This document shows positions 8,301 through 14,878 of a stretch of DNA of 64,000 nt, in pieces. How positions within the stretch are numbered: position 1 is the stretch's first letter; the number at the start of each line of letters is the position of its first letter. The stretch comes from an uncultured Coriobacteriaceae bacterium (GTDB taxonomy: Bacteria; Actinomycetota; Coriobacteriia; Coriobacteriales; Coriobacteriaceae). Below the pieces are notes generated by a model. It was not told the origin of the DNA and ran no database searches. It worked only from the letters and a program-made list of their open reading frames with translations. The position numbers and the translations under genes are program-made. The DNA lies in assembly GCA_944321435.1 (NCBI GenBank), contig CALULH010000006.1, positions 1-64,000 of the forward strand. The letters run 5' to 3'.

Positions 8301-9290
8301 CTACTCGGCGTGCGCGGAGGCAACGCGGCCGCAGCGCGCGTTGAGCTCGATGAGCTGGTCGACGCCGAGGCCCAGCAGCTCCTCGGCCTCGGACACGACC
8401 TCGTTGATGACGTCTGCGGCATGGCCGCGCTCATGCACCAGGCAGGCGGAGATGCCCGACATCATGGAGCCGTTCACCACGTCGCCGTCCACGACGGCCT
8501 TGCGCAAGCTGCCGGCCATGAACTGCTCGAGCTCGTCGGCGCTGACGGAGGCGTCGGCCTCCATGTGCTTGGCCGTGCGGGCGAAGCGGTTCTTGAGCTG
8601 GCGCACGGGATGGCCGGAGTTCTGCCCGGTCACCAGGGTGTCGGAGTCCTTGGCGGCAAGGACCTTCTCCTTGTAGGCGTCAGCGATGGTGCACTCCTCG
8701 ATGGTGAGGAAGCGGGTGCCCATCTGCACGCCCTCGGCGCCGAGCATCATGGCGGCGGCCATGCCGCGACCGTCGGCCACGCCGCCAGCGGCGATGAGCG
8801 GCACGTCAACGGCGGCGCGCACGGCAGGGATCAGCACCATCGTGGTGATCTGGCCGATATGGCCGCCGGCCTCCATGCCCTCGGCGATGATGGCGTCGGC
8901 GCCGGCGCGCTCCATGCGGCGGGCGAGCGTGGCGGACGCCACGACCGGGGCCACCTTGCAGCCGGCTTCCTTCCACATGTCCATGAACTTGCCCGGGTCG
9001 CCTGCGCCGGTGGTGATGACCGGCACGCGCTTATCGGCCAGAAGCTGCGCGATCTCGGCGGAGTTGGGGTTCATGAGCATGACGTTCACGCCGAAGGGCT
9101 TGTCGGTCTTGCTGCGAACGATCTCGATCTGCTCCTCGACCCACTCGACCGGAGCGGCGCCCGCGGCAACGATGCCGAGGCCGCCCGCGGCAGACACGCC
9201 CGCGGCCAGGTTGGCGTTGGCAACCCACGCCATCGCGCCCTGGATGACCGGCTGCTCGATGCCGAAAAGCTCAGTAACCCGTGTTTTCAT
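8301..9290 (-). CDS. fabK: FMN-dependent enoyl-ACP reductase II (FabK)
   Basis: The 329-residue TIM-barrel flavoprotein catalyses the last reduction of each elongation cycle. Diagnostic segments are IEQPVIQGAMAWVAN, SAAGGLGIVAAG, IAEGMEAGGHIG, LIAAGGVADGRGMAAAM and GAEGVQMGTRF. It belongs to the FabK/nitronate monooxygenase superfamily; its place in the fab operon argues for FabK. The start at 9290 follows AAGGAGG. The gene begins after a terminator that separates it from acpP, so fabK may have its own promoter or depend on readthrough. Confidence 0.92.
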   Translation of the reverse strand: MKTRVTELFGIEQPVIQGAMAWVANANLAAGVSAAGGLGIVAAGAAPVEWVEEQIEIVRSKTDKPFGVNVMLMNPNSAEIAQLLADKRVPVITTGAGDPGKFMDMWKEAGCKVAPVVASATLARRMERAGADAIIAEGMEAGGHIGQITTMVLIPAVRAAVDVPLIAAGGVADGRGMAAAMMLGAEGVQMGTRFLTIEECTIADAYKEKVLAAKDSDTLVTGQNSGHPVRQLKNRFARTAKHMEADASVSADELEQFMAGSLRKAVVDGDVVNGSMMSGISACLVHERGHAADVINEVVSEAEELLGLGVDQLIELNARCGRVASAHAE

Positions 9291-9321
9291 GAAGCGATCC
9301 TCCTTGCTTCCGTATGAAAAA

Positions 9322-9350
9322 GGGCCCCGCTGCTCGCAGCTGCGGGGCCC
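9322..9350 (-). terminator. Intrinsic terminator between acpP and fabK
   Basis: GGGCCCCGC at 9322-9330 pairs with GCGGGGCCC at 9342-9350, and a T-tract follows on the minus strand (aaaaa at 9317-9321). It would allow acpP to be expressed at a higher level than the downstream fab genes. Confidence 0.82.
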
Positions 9351-9386
9351 GAAAGCGCTCCTATGCGAGCACAACAGGACGTGGAC

Positions 9387-9617
9387 TTAGGCCTCGGCCT
9401 TGGTCTTGTCGATGTACTCGGCGAGCTCAGCGGGGGTCTCGATGCCGGTGACATCGGCAAGCTCAACCTCGAAGCGATCCTCGACCTCGGAGACGAGCTC
9501 GATCATATCAAGGGAGTCGATGTCCAGATCGCCGAACTTGACCTCGTCGGTGACCTTGTCGTCGTCGATGCCGAGGGTGTCGGTGATGATCTCTTTAACC
9601 GTGTCGAGCGTAGCCAT
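9387..9617 (-). CDS. acpP: Acyl carrier protein
   Basis: The 76-residue acidic protein carries acyl chains on phosphopantetheine. The attachment Ser lies in GDLDIDSLDMIELVSEVE, and the overall MATLDTVKEIITDTLGI start is typical. The start at 9617 follows GAAAGGAAC; a longer in-frame extension has no support. It is the first gene of the fab region and is followed by a terminator. A FabT-like palindrome lies about 125-140 bp upstream. Confidence 0.96.
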   Translation of the reverse strand: MATLDTVKEIITDTLGIDDDKVTDEVKFGDLDIDSLDMIELVSEVEDRFEVELADVTGIETPAELAEYIDKTKAEA

Positions 9618-9739
9618 GTGCGTTCCTTTCGACGGGCGGCCTTGCCGCCTTTGGCACGGCGTCGCGCGGGCCGTCGGCTCGGGCGCCCCGCAGGGCGGAC
9701 GGACGGGCGGTTTGATGCGTAACACCGCTGCTTACCGTA

Positions 9740-9757
9740 GATAGTTAGACTATCAAA
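9740..9757. promoter_or_regulatory. FabT-like operator candidate upstream of acpP
   Basis: GATAGTTAGACTATC (9740-9754) is a palindrome with 6-bp arms. Read on the minus strand, 9757-9745 is TTTGATAGTCTAA, one mismatch from the TTTGANNNTCAAA box that I recall for streptococcal FabT. A FabT-like MarR protein is encoded at 35597-36322. The rest of the 354-bp spacer 9618-9971 holds only the terminator below. Confidence 0.5.
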
Positions 9758-9922
9758 GCAATTGGGAATAGTACCAGATTCCCCTTTGCCCACCCAGTAT
9801 ACCGCGCGATTCACATCGGCTCCATACCAGATGCCGCCCGGACCGGCGGACGGCATGGGGCGGCAGGTTTGCGGAAAGGCGCACCGGGAGGCGGTCGGCG
9901 GGCGCGGGCCGAAACGCAAAAA

Positions 9923-9945
9923 GGGGCGCCCCTTGGGGACGCCCC
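9923..9945 (-). terminator. Terminator of the esterase gene at 9972
   Basis: GGGGCG/CGCCCC plus an inner CCCC/GGGG stem form a compact GC hairpin, followed on the minus strand by TTTTT (9918-9922). Confidence 0.8.
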
Positions 9946-9971
9946 TGCGTCAACGCTCGAAAAACCTTGCG

Positions 9972-10838
9972 CTACTTGCCCTTCTCCTTCTTGCCGGTAA
10001 GCTCGGTATAGTCCTCGGGCTCGGTGGACGGTTTCATGGGGCCCGGGGCGTACCAGTCGAGCGCGCAGTCGATCCAGGCGTTCCAGAACGGCCACTCGTG
10101 CTCGCCGATGTCGGGCTCGTGGTACGTGACGTTGAAGCCGCACTCGAGCAGCACGTCGCGGTAGGCGCGGTTCTGCTCGATCAGCGTGTCATGCTCGCCG
10201 CAGGCAATGTAGACGTCCGGCTTGGGCAGCTCGGGGTTGTCGGCAAAGCGCCGCGCCAGCGCGTTGTAGTCCTTGTCGCTCCCCGGCAGATGCTCCAGGT
10301 CGCCAAAGACGCGCTCGTAGTAGCTGCGGCGGCCATGCGGCACCGGAGCCTGCTCGGGAGCGCCCAGGGCGCGCTCCAAGATGAAGCCGCCGGAAAGCAC
10401 CACGATCTTGCCGAACCGATCGGGCCGCACCAGGCCGTCCACCACCGCCGAGTACGCACCGATGGAAATGCCCGCCAGGCAGGTGTCCTCGCGCTTGCGC
10501 GACAGCGGGAACATGAGGCGCGTCACGTCGACCAGCTCGTCGGAGATGAACTTGCCGTACCATTCGTCCTTCTCGGGCTTGTTCAGGTAGAAGCCGTTCT
10601 CGCCCGAGGGCATGATGACGCAGACGTCGCGCGCCTCGGCGGTCTCCACCACGTGGGTCTTCTCCAGCCAGTCGTCGTCCTTGCCGAAGAGCCCGTGCAG
10701 CAGGTACATGGTCTTGTAGGGACCGCGGCGCTTGGGGGCGCGCTTGTCACCCGCCATCTTGTCAACGGGCAGAACCGCCGTGCACAGCACGTTGCGCTTG
10801 AGGTATTGAGAGTAGAAGTCGAACTTCACCAATGCCAT
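9972..10838 (-). CDS. Alpha/beta-hydrolase esterase, EstA / S-formylglutathione hydrolase-like (copy 1)
   Basis: The 288-residue cytosolic protein belongs to the esterase D family (tributyrin esterase type). It shows MYLLHGLFGKDDDWL, the nucleophile elbow GISIGAYSAVV, a likely acid in CGEHDTLIEQNR and the catalytic His in GEHEWPFWNAWID. There is no signal peptide. It is a tandem paralog of the gene at 11012, sharing the same N-terminal layout, but has the variant elbow ISIG rather than LSMG. Substrate is unknown; short acyl or acetyl esters are typical of the family. The C-terminus is Lys/Glu-rich (TGKKEKGK). Confidence 0.85.
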   Translation of the reverse strand: MALVKFDFYSQYLKRNVLCTAVLPVDKMAGDKRAPKRRGPYKTMYLLHGLFGKDDDWLEKTHVVETAEARDVCVIMPSGENGFYLNKPEKDEWYGKFISDELVDVTRLMFPLSRKREDTCLAGISIGAYSAVVDGLVRPDRFGKIVVLSGGFILERALGAPEQAPVPHGRRSYYERVFGDLEHLPGSDKDYNALARRFADNPELPKPDVYIACGEHDTLIEQNRAYRDVLLECGFNVTYHEPDIGEHEWPFWNAWIDCALDWYAPGPMKPSTEPEDYTELTGKKEKGK

Positions 10839-10920
10839 GAGACGTTACCTCTCAACCGTTGAAAGGGCCCCGTCAGGACCCTGTAAGAAACACGTCTACG
10901 ATTAAGTATCATACGCGAGC

Positions 10921-10951
10921 GCCCGCCCGGGATAAAGCAATCCGGGCGGGC
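10921..10951. terminator. GC hairpin between the two esterase genes
   Basis: GCCCGCCCGG (10921-10930) pairs perfectly with CCGGGCGGGC (10942-10951). The T-rich stretch lies on the plus-strand side, so on the minus strand it is a stem without a clear U-tract. Confidence 0.5.
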
Positions 10952-11011
10952 GTTTCTCGCTTTCGGTGAACGGTTTGGCAATTTCGTCCAATAACTGGGC
11001 GGGGAAAGGCG

Positions 11012-11899
11012 CTAAAAAACGTTGCCGCTGTTCATACCGGCACGGGCCGGTCCCAAGGGCAGCCAGTTGAGCAGGTGCTCCAGGTAGCGGTTCCAGAAAT
11101 CCCAGTCGTGGCCGCCGGGGCCCTCCTCGTAGGTCACATCGAGCCCGACGCCGCGCAGGCGGTCCTGCAGCGCGCGGTTGCCGCCCAGAAGGCCGTCCTC
11201 GGTGCCGCAGGCCATGTAGACGCGCGGGCGCGGACGGTCGCAGTACACCAGGTCGGCGGCCAGGCGCGCCGGATCCTTGTCGGAGTCGCGCACGCTCCCG
11301 AGGTCGCCGAACACGCTCTCGAGGTACGGGCGGGTGGTGAAGAACAGGCCGCCTCCCTGCACGGCCTCCTCCACAGAATCGATCACCATGGCCGAGGACA
11401 GGCCGCCCACGCAGCCAAAGGTCTCGCAGTACTTGAGGCCGTTGCGCAGCGCACCGTAGCCGCCCATGGAGAGACCCGCGATGAAGGTGTCCTCGCGGTG
11501 GGGGGATAGCGGGAACATGGCGCGCGTGGCAGCCACGAGCTCCTCGCCGATGAAGCGCCCGTAGAGGTTGTGGGAATCGGGCTGGTCGATGTAGAACATG
11601 TTCTCGCCGGACGGCATCACCACGGCAAGGTCGCGCTCCTCGGCCCAGCGCTGGATGTTGGTGCCGGTCACCCAGTCGTTGTTGCTGCCGAAGATGCCGT
11701 GCAGCAGGTACAGCGTCTGGAACCGCTTGGGCTCACGCGCGTAGGGCGAATGCTCGGGCGTGCCGTTGTAGTGCATGCTCGAGCCCACCATGCCTTCCGA
11801 GGCGAGCGCGTTCATGAGCTTGTCGGTGGGAAGGATGACGTTGATCTGGACCGTGCGCATGAGCGCGGCCGAGAAGAAGTCGGCTTTGATGAGAGCCAT
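11012..11899 (-). CDS. Alpha/beta-hydrolase esterase, EstA-like (copy 2)
   Basis: The 295-residue protein has the same fold as its neighbour at 9972. It has LYLLHGIFGSNNDWVTGTN, the nucleophile elbow GLSMGGYGALRNGL, the acid in CGTEDGLLGGNR and the His in GGHDWDFWNRYLEHLL. The canonical GLSMGG makes this the more typical member of the pair. The start at 11899 is preceded by AAGGAGGTACC. The two genes are separated by 173 bp containing a hairpin, so they may be independent transcripts. No signal peptide is visible. Confidence 0.86.
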   Translation of the reverse strand: MALIKADFFSAALMRTVQINVILPTDKLMNALASEGMVGSSMHYNGTPEHSPYAREPKRFQTLYLLHGIFGSNNDWVTGTNIQRWAEERDLAVVMPSGENMFYIDQPDSHNLYGRFIGEELVAATRAMFPLSPHREDTFIAGLSMGGYGALRNGLKYCETFGCVGGLSSAMVIDSVEEAVQGGGLFFTTRPYLESVFGDLGSVRDSDKDPARLAADLVYCDRPRPRVYMACGTEDGLLGGNRALQDRLRGVGLDVTYEEGPGGHDWDFWNRYLEHLLNWLPLGPARAGMNSGNVF

Positions 11900-12006
11900 C
11901 GGGGTACCTCCTTAGTTGCGGCGCGCCGGCTGGCCCGGCGCACCGCCCCCTATGGTAACGGTGCGCGGGACTTGCGGGCAAGCAGGCGCGGCACGCTTCA
12001 AGCGCC

Positions 12007-12188
12007 GTGCAAATATTCAAGCTATGGACGATTGGCGGACATGCAGCTTTTCCCATATCTTTTTCGCGTGCATAATCCCCGTTGAATACCAGCGCCTTTG
12101 CCTACTCCCATGCATAATATGAGCGCCTTCAGGGCGGTGCACAGTTGAAGGAGCTGGAGAATCGTCCATAGCTCGATTATTTGCACAC
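12007..12188. repeat. MITE-like element with 27-bp imperfect terminal inverted repeats
   Basis: The left end (12007-12033, starting GTGCAAATATTCAAGC) and the inverted right end (12162-12188) match at 25 of 27 positions. The 128-bp interior has no convincing gene and is less GC-rich than the surroundings. No target-site duplication was seen at the junctions. Confidence 0.55.
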
Positions 12189-12192
12189 CGGC

Positions 12193-12268
12193 GGGGCCGC
12201 AACTGGTCGATGGGGTCGCAACTGGTCGGCGGGGCTGGAATTGGTCGATGGGGCCGCAACTGGTCGAC
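12193..12268. repeat. Four contiguous 19-bp tandem repeats
   Basis: Units start at 12193, 12212, 12231 and 12250 with consensus GGGGCCGCAACTGGTCGAT. Units 1 and 4 differ at one base; unit 3 is the most diverged. There are no spacers, so this is not CRISPR. It abuts the MITE-like element, and together they fill most of the 529-bp spacer 11900-12428. Confidence 0.85.
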
Positions 12269-12335
12269 GGAGCGGAGCGAGTTGCCAAGGCCCGAATCGG
12301 CCGTACGCTCGCGTGGGAATGGGCCCCTTATGAGA

Positions 12336-12363
12336 AAGCGAGGGGCCGCAAGGCCCCTCGCTT
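12336..12363 (-). terminator. Terminator of the ROK kinase gene
   Basis: A perfect 12-bp stem (AAGCGAGGGGCC with its complement) around a GCAA loop; TTTCT follows on the minus strand. Confidence 0.75.
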
Positions 12364-12428
12364 CCCCGTAAGACCGAAGAGCGCCTCCCCTTATGCATGC
12401 AAGGCAGGCTGACGCGGCTTCTCTGTGT

Positions 12429-13331
12429 CTACGCCGCGGCGCGCTTACGGCGCATGCGAAGAAAATGCTGGTAGGCGCCGATGAGGTTGGCGTCGTTGAA
12501 GTACTTGCACGGCACGATCTCGGGATTGGGGAACGGGAACGGCAGCGCGCCGTTGAACTTCTCAACTGCCTCCTTGACGCTCTTGACGAAGAAGGGGTTC
12601 TGGCTCACGCCGCCGCCCAGGCAGATGCGCTCGGGATCGATCAGGCACTGGATGTTGTGGATCTCCCGCGCGCACGTGGCGCAGAACGCCTCGAACGCAG
12701 CGCAAGCCTGGGCGTCGCCCGCCTCTATCATCTCGAAGACCTGCTCGCCGGTGAGCGCCTCCACGCCCTTGGCGGCCGCAACCTGCGCGTTGAGCGATAT
12801 GGTGCTGCACGCGCCCGCAAACGAACCGTCAGCCATGCTGGCCGATCCGGGCGTCTCCAGATAGATCATGCTCGCCTCGCCGGCGTAAAGATTGTGGCCC
12901 TTGTAAACCTCGCCGCCGACCACGATGCCGCCGCCAATCCCCGTGCCGAAGGTGAGCACCAGGCCCACGTCGACGCCCTGCAGGTTGCCGACCTCGTACT
13001 CGGCGATGGCGCCGCAACGCGCGTCGTTCTCGATCTCCACGGGCACGCCCAGGACATCCTCCCACGCGCTGGCGTCAACGTCGTAGTTGTGCAGCAGGGC
13101 GCCGCCGGTTTTGAGGTAGCGCGCGTCCACGTCGATCGCGCCGGGAAGGGAGAACGCCGCGCCGTCGACCGGCGCCAGCTGCTCCACTACGCCTTTGAGG
13201 GCCTGCAGGAAGGCCTCGTGGTCGTTCTTGCCGGCGGGGGTGGGAACCTTGCCCCGCTCGCTGATCTGGCCGTCGTCCACCAGGCAGTACTTAATGAAGG
13301 TGCCGCCCACGTCGAATGTCGCTACGCGCAT
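12429..13331 (-). CDS. ROK-family sugar kinase
   Basis: The 300-residue protein has the ROK phosphate-1 motif FDVGGTFIKYCLVDDG, the catalytic Asp region EIENDARCGAIAEYE and GTGIGGGIVVGGEVY. Unlike many glucokinases it lacks a clear CGCxGCxE zinc motif, which points toward the beta-glucoside kinase or N-acetyl-hexosamine branch. The start at 13331 follows an AGGGAGA site. Nearby genes include a 6-phospho-beta-glucosidase and a cellobiose-type PTS, so phosphorylation of a disaccharide or glucose is plausible, but the substrate cannot be read from the sequence. Confidence 0.85.
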   Translation of the reverse strand: MRVATFDVGGTFIKYCLVDDGQISERGKVPTPAGKNDHEAFLQALKGVVEQLAPVDGAAFSLPGAIDVDARYLKTGGALLHNYDVDASAWEDVLGVPVEIENDARCGAIAEYEVGNLQGVDVGLVLTFGTGIGGGIVVGGEVYKGHNLYAGEASMIYLETPGSASMADGSFAGACSTISLNAQVAAAKGVEALTGEQVFEMIEAGDAQACAAFEAFCATCAREIHNIQCLIDPERICLGGGVSQNPFFVKSVKEAVEKFNGALPFPFPNPEIVPCKYFNDANLIGAYQHFLRMRRKRAAA

Positions 13332-13471
13332 GTTCTCTCCCTTTCCGCGCCCCGAGGGCCTTGGCCGCGCTCGGACGCGCCGACTTGCCATTCGCCTACA
13401 ACCAAGATCCTAGACAATGCGGGCTGAAAGTTCGTCCTCGTTCCTTCCTAAAGCGGCAGGCGTCGGCAAAC

Positions 13472-13484
13472 GGGCGAGAAGCGC
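13472..13484. repeat. Copy of the 13-mer GGGCGAGAAGCGC (intergenic)
   Basis: Exact copy in the 328-bp spacer between the ROK kinase and the GT2 gene. Other exact copies are at 716-728, 24941-24953, 28507-28519, 36293-36305, 39766-39778 and 40445-40457. Confidence 0.7.
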
Positions 13485-13572
13485 GCGGCGGCATGTCTGG
13501 GGCGCTAAGCTGGACCGGCGGCACGCGGAACGGCCGCAGGCGGGCTGAGCCGCCCAGCGGGCGCGGCGCGCG

Positions 13573-13615
13573 GCGGCGCTTGACCTCCAGATAGGTCTTG
13601 GCCAGGTACTTGACG
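13573..13615 (-). pseudogene. Relic of the 3' end of a duplicated GT2 gene
   Basis: The minus strand here reads VKYLAKTYLEVKRR, closely matching QYLAKTYLETKRRP at the C-terminus of the intact glycosyltransferase about 130 bp away. Most DNA positions agree over roughly 38 bp. It has no start or upstream domain, so it looks like the tail of a decayed tandem copy. Confidence 0.55.
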
Positions 13616-13659
13616 CGTTGTCTCCGCCAGGCCCGCAGGCGCGCCGAGCGCCCGCAGGT

Positions 13660-14808
13660 TCACGCGCTTGCGCTGCCGCCTTGCTCGCGCACGATGTAGT
13701 GCGGGCGCCGCTTTGTCTCCAAGTAGGTTTTAGCCAGGTACTGGCCTATGATCCCCAGGCACATGAGTTGCAAGCCGCCGATGAACGTGACGATACAGGC
13801 CAAAGACGGCCAACCCTCCACCGGGTCGCCGAACAGCAACGTGCGCACCACGATGAAGGCGGTGGCGACAAGCGCCGCAAAGCACAGCAGGATCCCCGCG
13901 TAGGACGCCAGCGCAAGCGGCGCGGTGGAGCACGACACGATGCCCTCGAAAGCGTAGCGCACGAGCTTGAAGAAGCTCCACTTGGTCTCGCCGGCGGCGC
14001 GCTGCTCGTTCTCATAGGGAAGCCACGCCGTTGAGAACCCCACCCAGCCCGAAAGCCCCTTGGAGAACCGGTTGTACTCCGGCAAGGACACGAGCGCGTC
14101 CGCCACAGGCCGCCGCATAAGGCGGAAATCGCGGGCGCCGTCGGCGATGGGCGTGGGCGATATGCGGTTTATGAGCCGGTAGAACAACCGCGCGCACGCC
14201 GAGCGGATGGGCGGCTCGCCGGCACGCGTCACGCGGCGGCAGGCCACGCTGTCCACACCCTGCTCCTGCAGCAAGTCGAACATCCGGGGCAGCAGGGCGG
14301 GAGGATCCTGCAGATCGGCGTCCATGGTGGCCACCAGGTCGCCGTCCGCCGCCTCGAGGCCCGCGAGAAGCGCCGCCTCCTTGCCGAAGTTGCGCGAGAA
14401 CGACAGCCAGCGCAAGGCAAACGGGAGCGGGCGCAGCAAGGGGAACACCGGCCCGGAAGCCGAGGCGTCCGTGGCGGCGGGACCGCCCGCCGCAGGCGCC
14501 TGCGCGGCACAGCGCGCCTCGACCGCGCGCAGGGCGTCGAGCAGCGCGTCACCGCCCCTCAGCAAGGCGCTCCACAGAGCGTCCGCCTCGTCCGGGGCAC
14601 TTGCCCGGGACAGGCGCGCAGCCGCAGCCGAAACGCGCTTGATCTGCTCCAACGTCCCGTCGGTCGATCCGTCGTCCACCAGGATGAGCTCGACCTCAAG
14701 CTCTGGATGCCGGGCGATAAGATCGGCCGCCGCGCACCCGAACGCCTCGATAAACAGCGGCAGGCACGCCTCCTCGTTCATGCAGGGCACGACGCACGAC
14801 AGCTTCAT
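13660..14808 (-). CDS. Family 2 glycosyltransferase, DPM1/GtrB type
   Basis: The 382-residue enzyme likely transfers a sugar to polyprenyl phosphate at the membrane. It has VVPCMNEEA, LVDDGSTDGTLE, WLSFSRNFGKEAALLAGLEAA, TMDADLQDPPALLP and a late FSKGLSGWVGF, then two C-terminal membrane helices. An Ala-rich stretch at about residues 60-130 separates VDDGSTDG from SFSRNFGKE, where relatives have only about 20 residues. The start at 14808 follows AGGGGACCTGAC. It is 70 bp downstream of the GT39-like gene, so a lipid-linked sugar donor and its user may be encoded together. Confidence 0.9.
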   Translation of the reverse strand: MKLSCVVPCMNEEACLPLFIEAFGCAAADLIARHPELEVELILVDDGSTDGTLEQIKRVSAAAARLSRASAPDEADALWSALLRGGDALLDALRAVEARCAAQAPAAGGPAATDASASGPVFPLLRPLPFALRWLSFSRNFGKEAALLAGLEAADGDLVATMDADLQDPPALLPRMFDLLQEQGVDSVACRRVTRAGEPPIRSACARLFYRLINRISPTPIADGARDFRLMRRPVADALVSLPEYNRFSKGLSGWVGFSTAWLPYENEQRAAGETKWSFFKLVRYAFEGIVSCSTAPLALASYAGILLCFAALVATAFIVVRTLLFGDPVEGWPSLACIVTFIGGLQLMCLGIIGQYLAKTYLETKRRPHYIVREQGGSASA

Positions 14809-14878
14809 GTCAGGTCCCCTCCCCTTTCGGAGCGCTTTGGCGGGCATGCGGCGCGCCGCCCCGGCGCGTGGCCCGCCC

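Noticed and set aside
12193..12268. Possible CRISPR array
   Set aside because: The 19-bp units are contiguous with no spacers, and no cas gene was seen.
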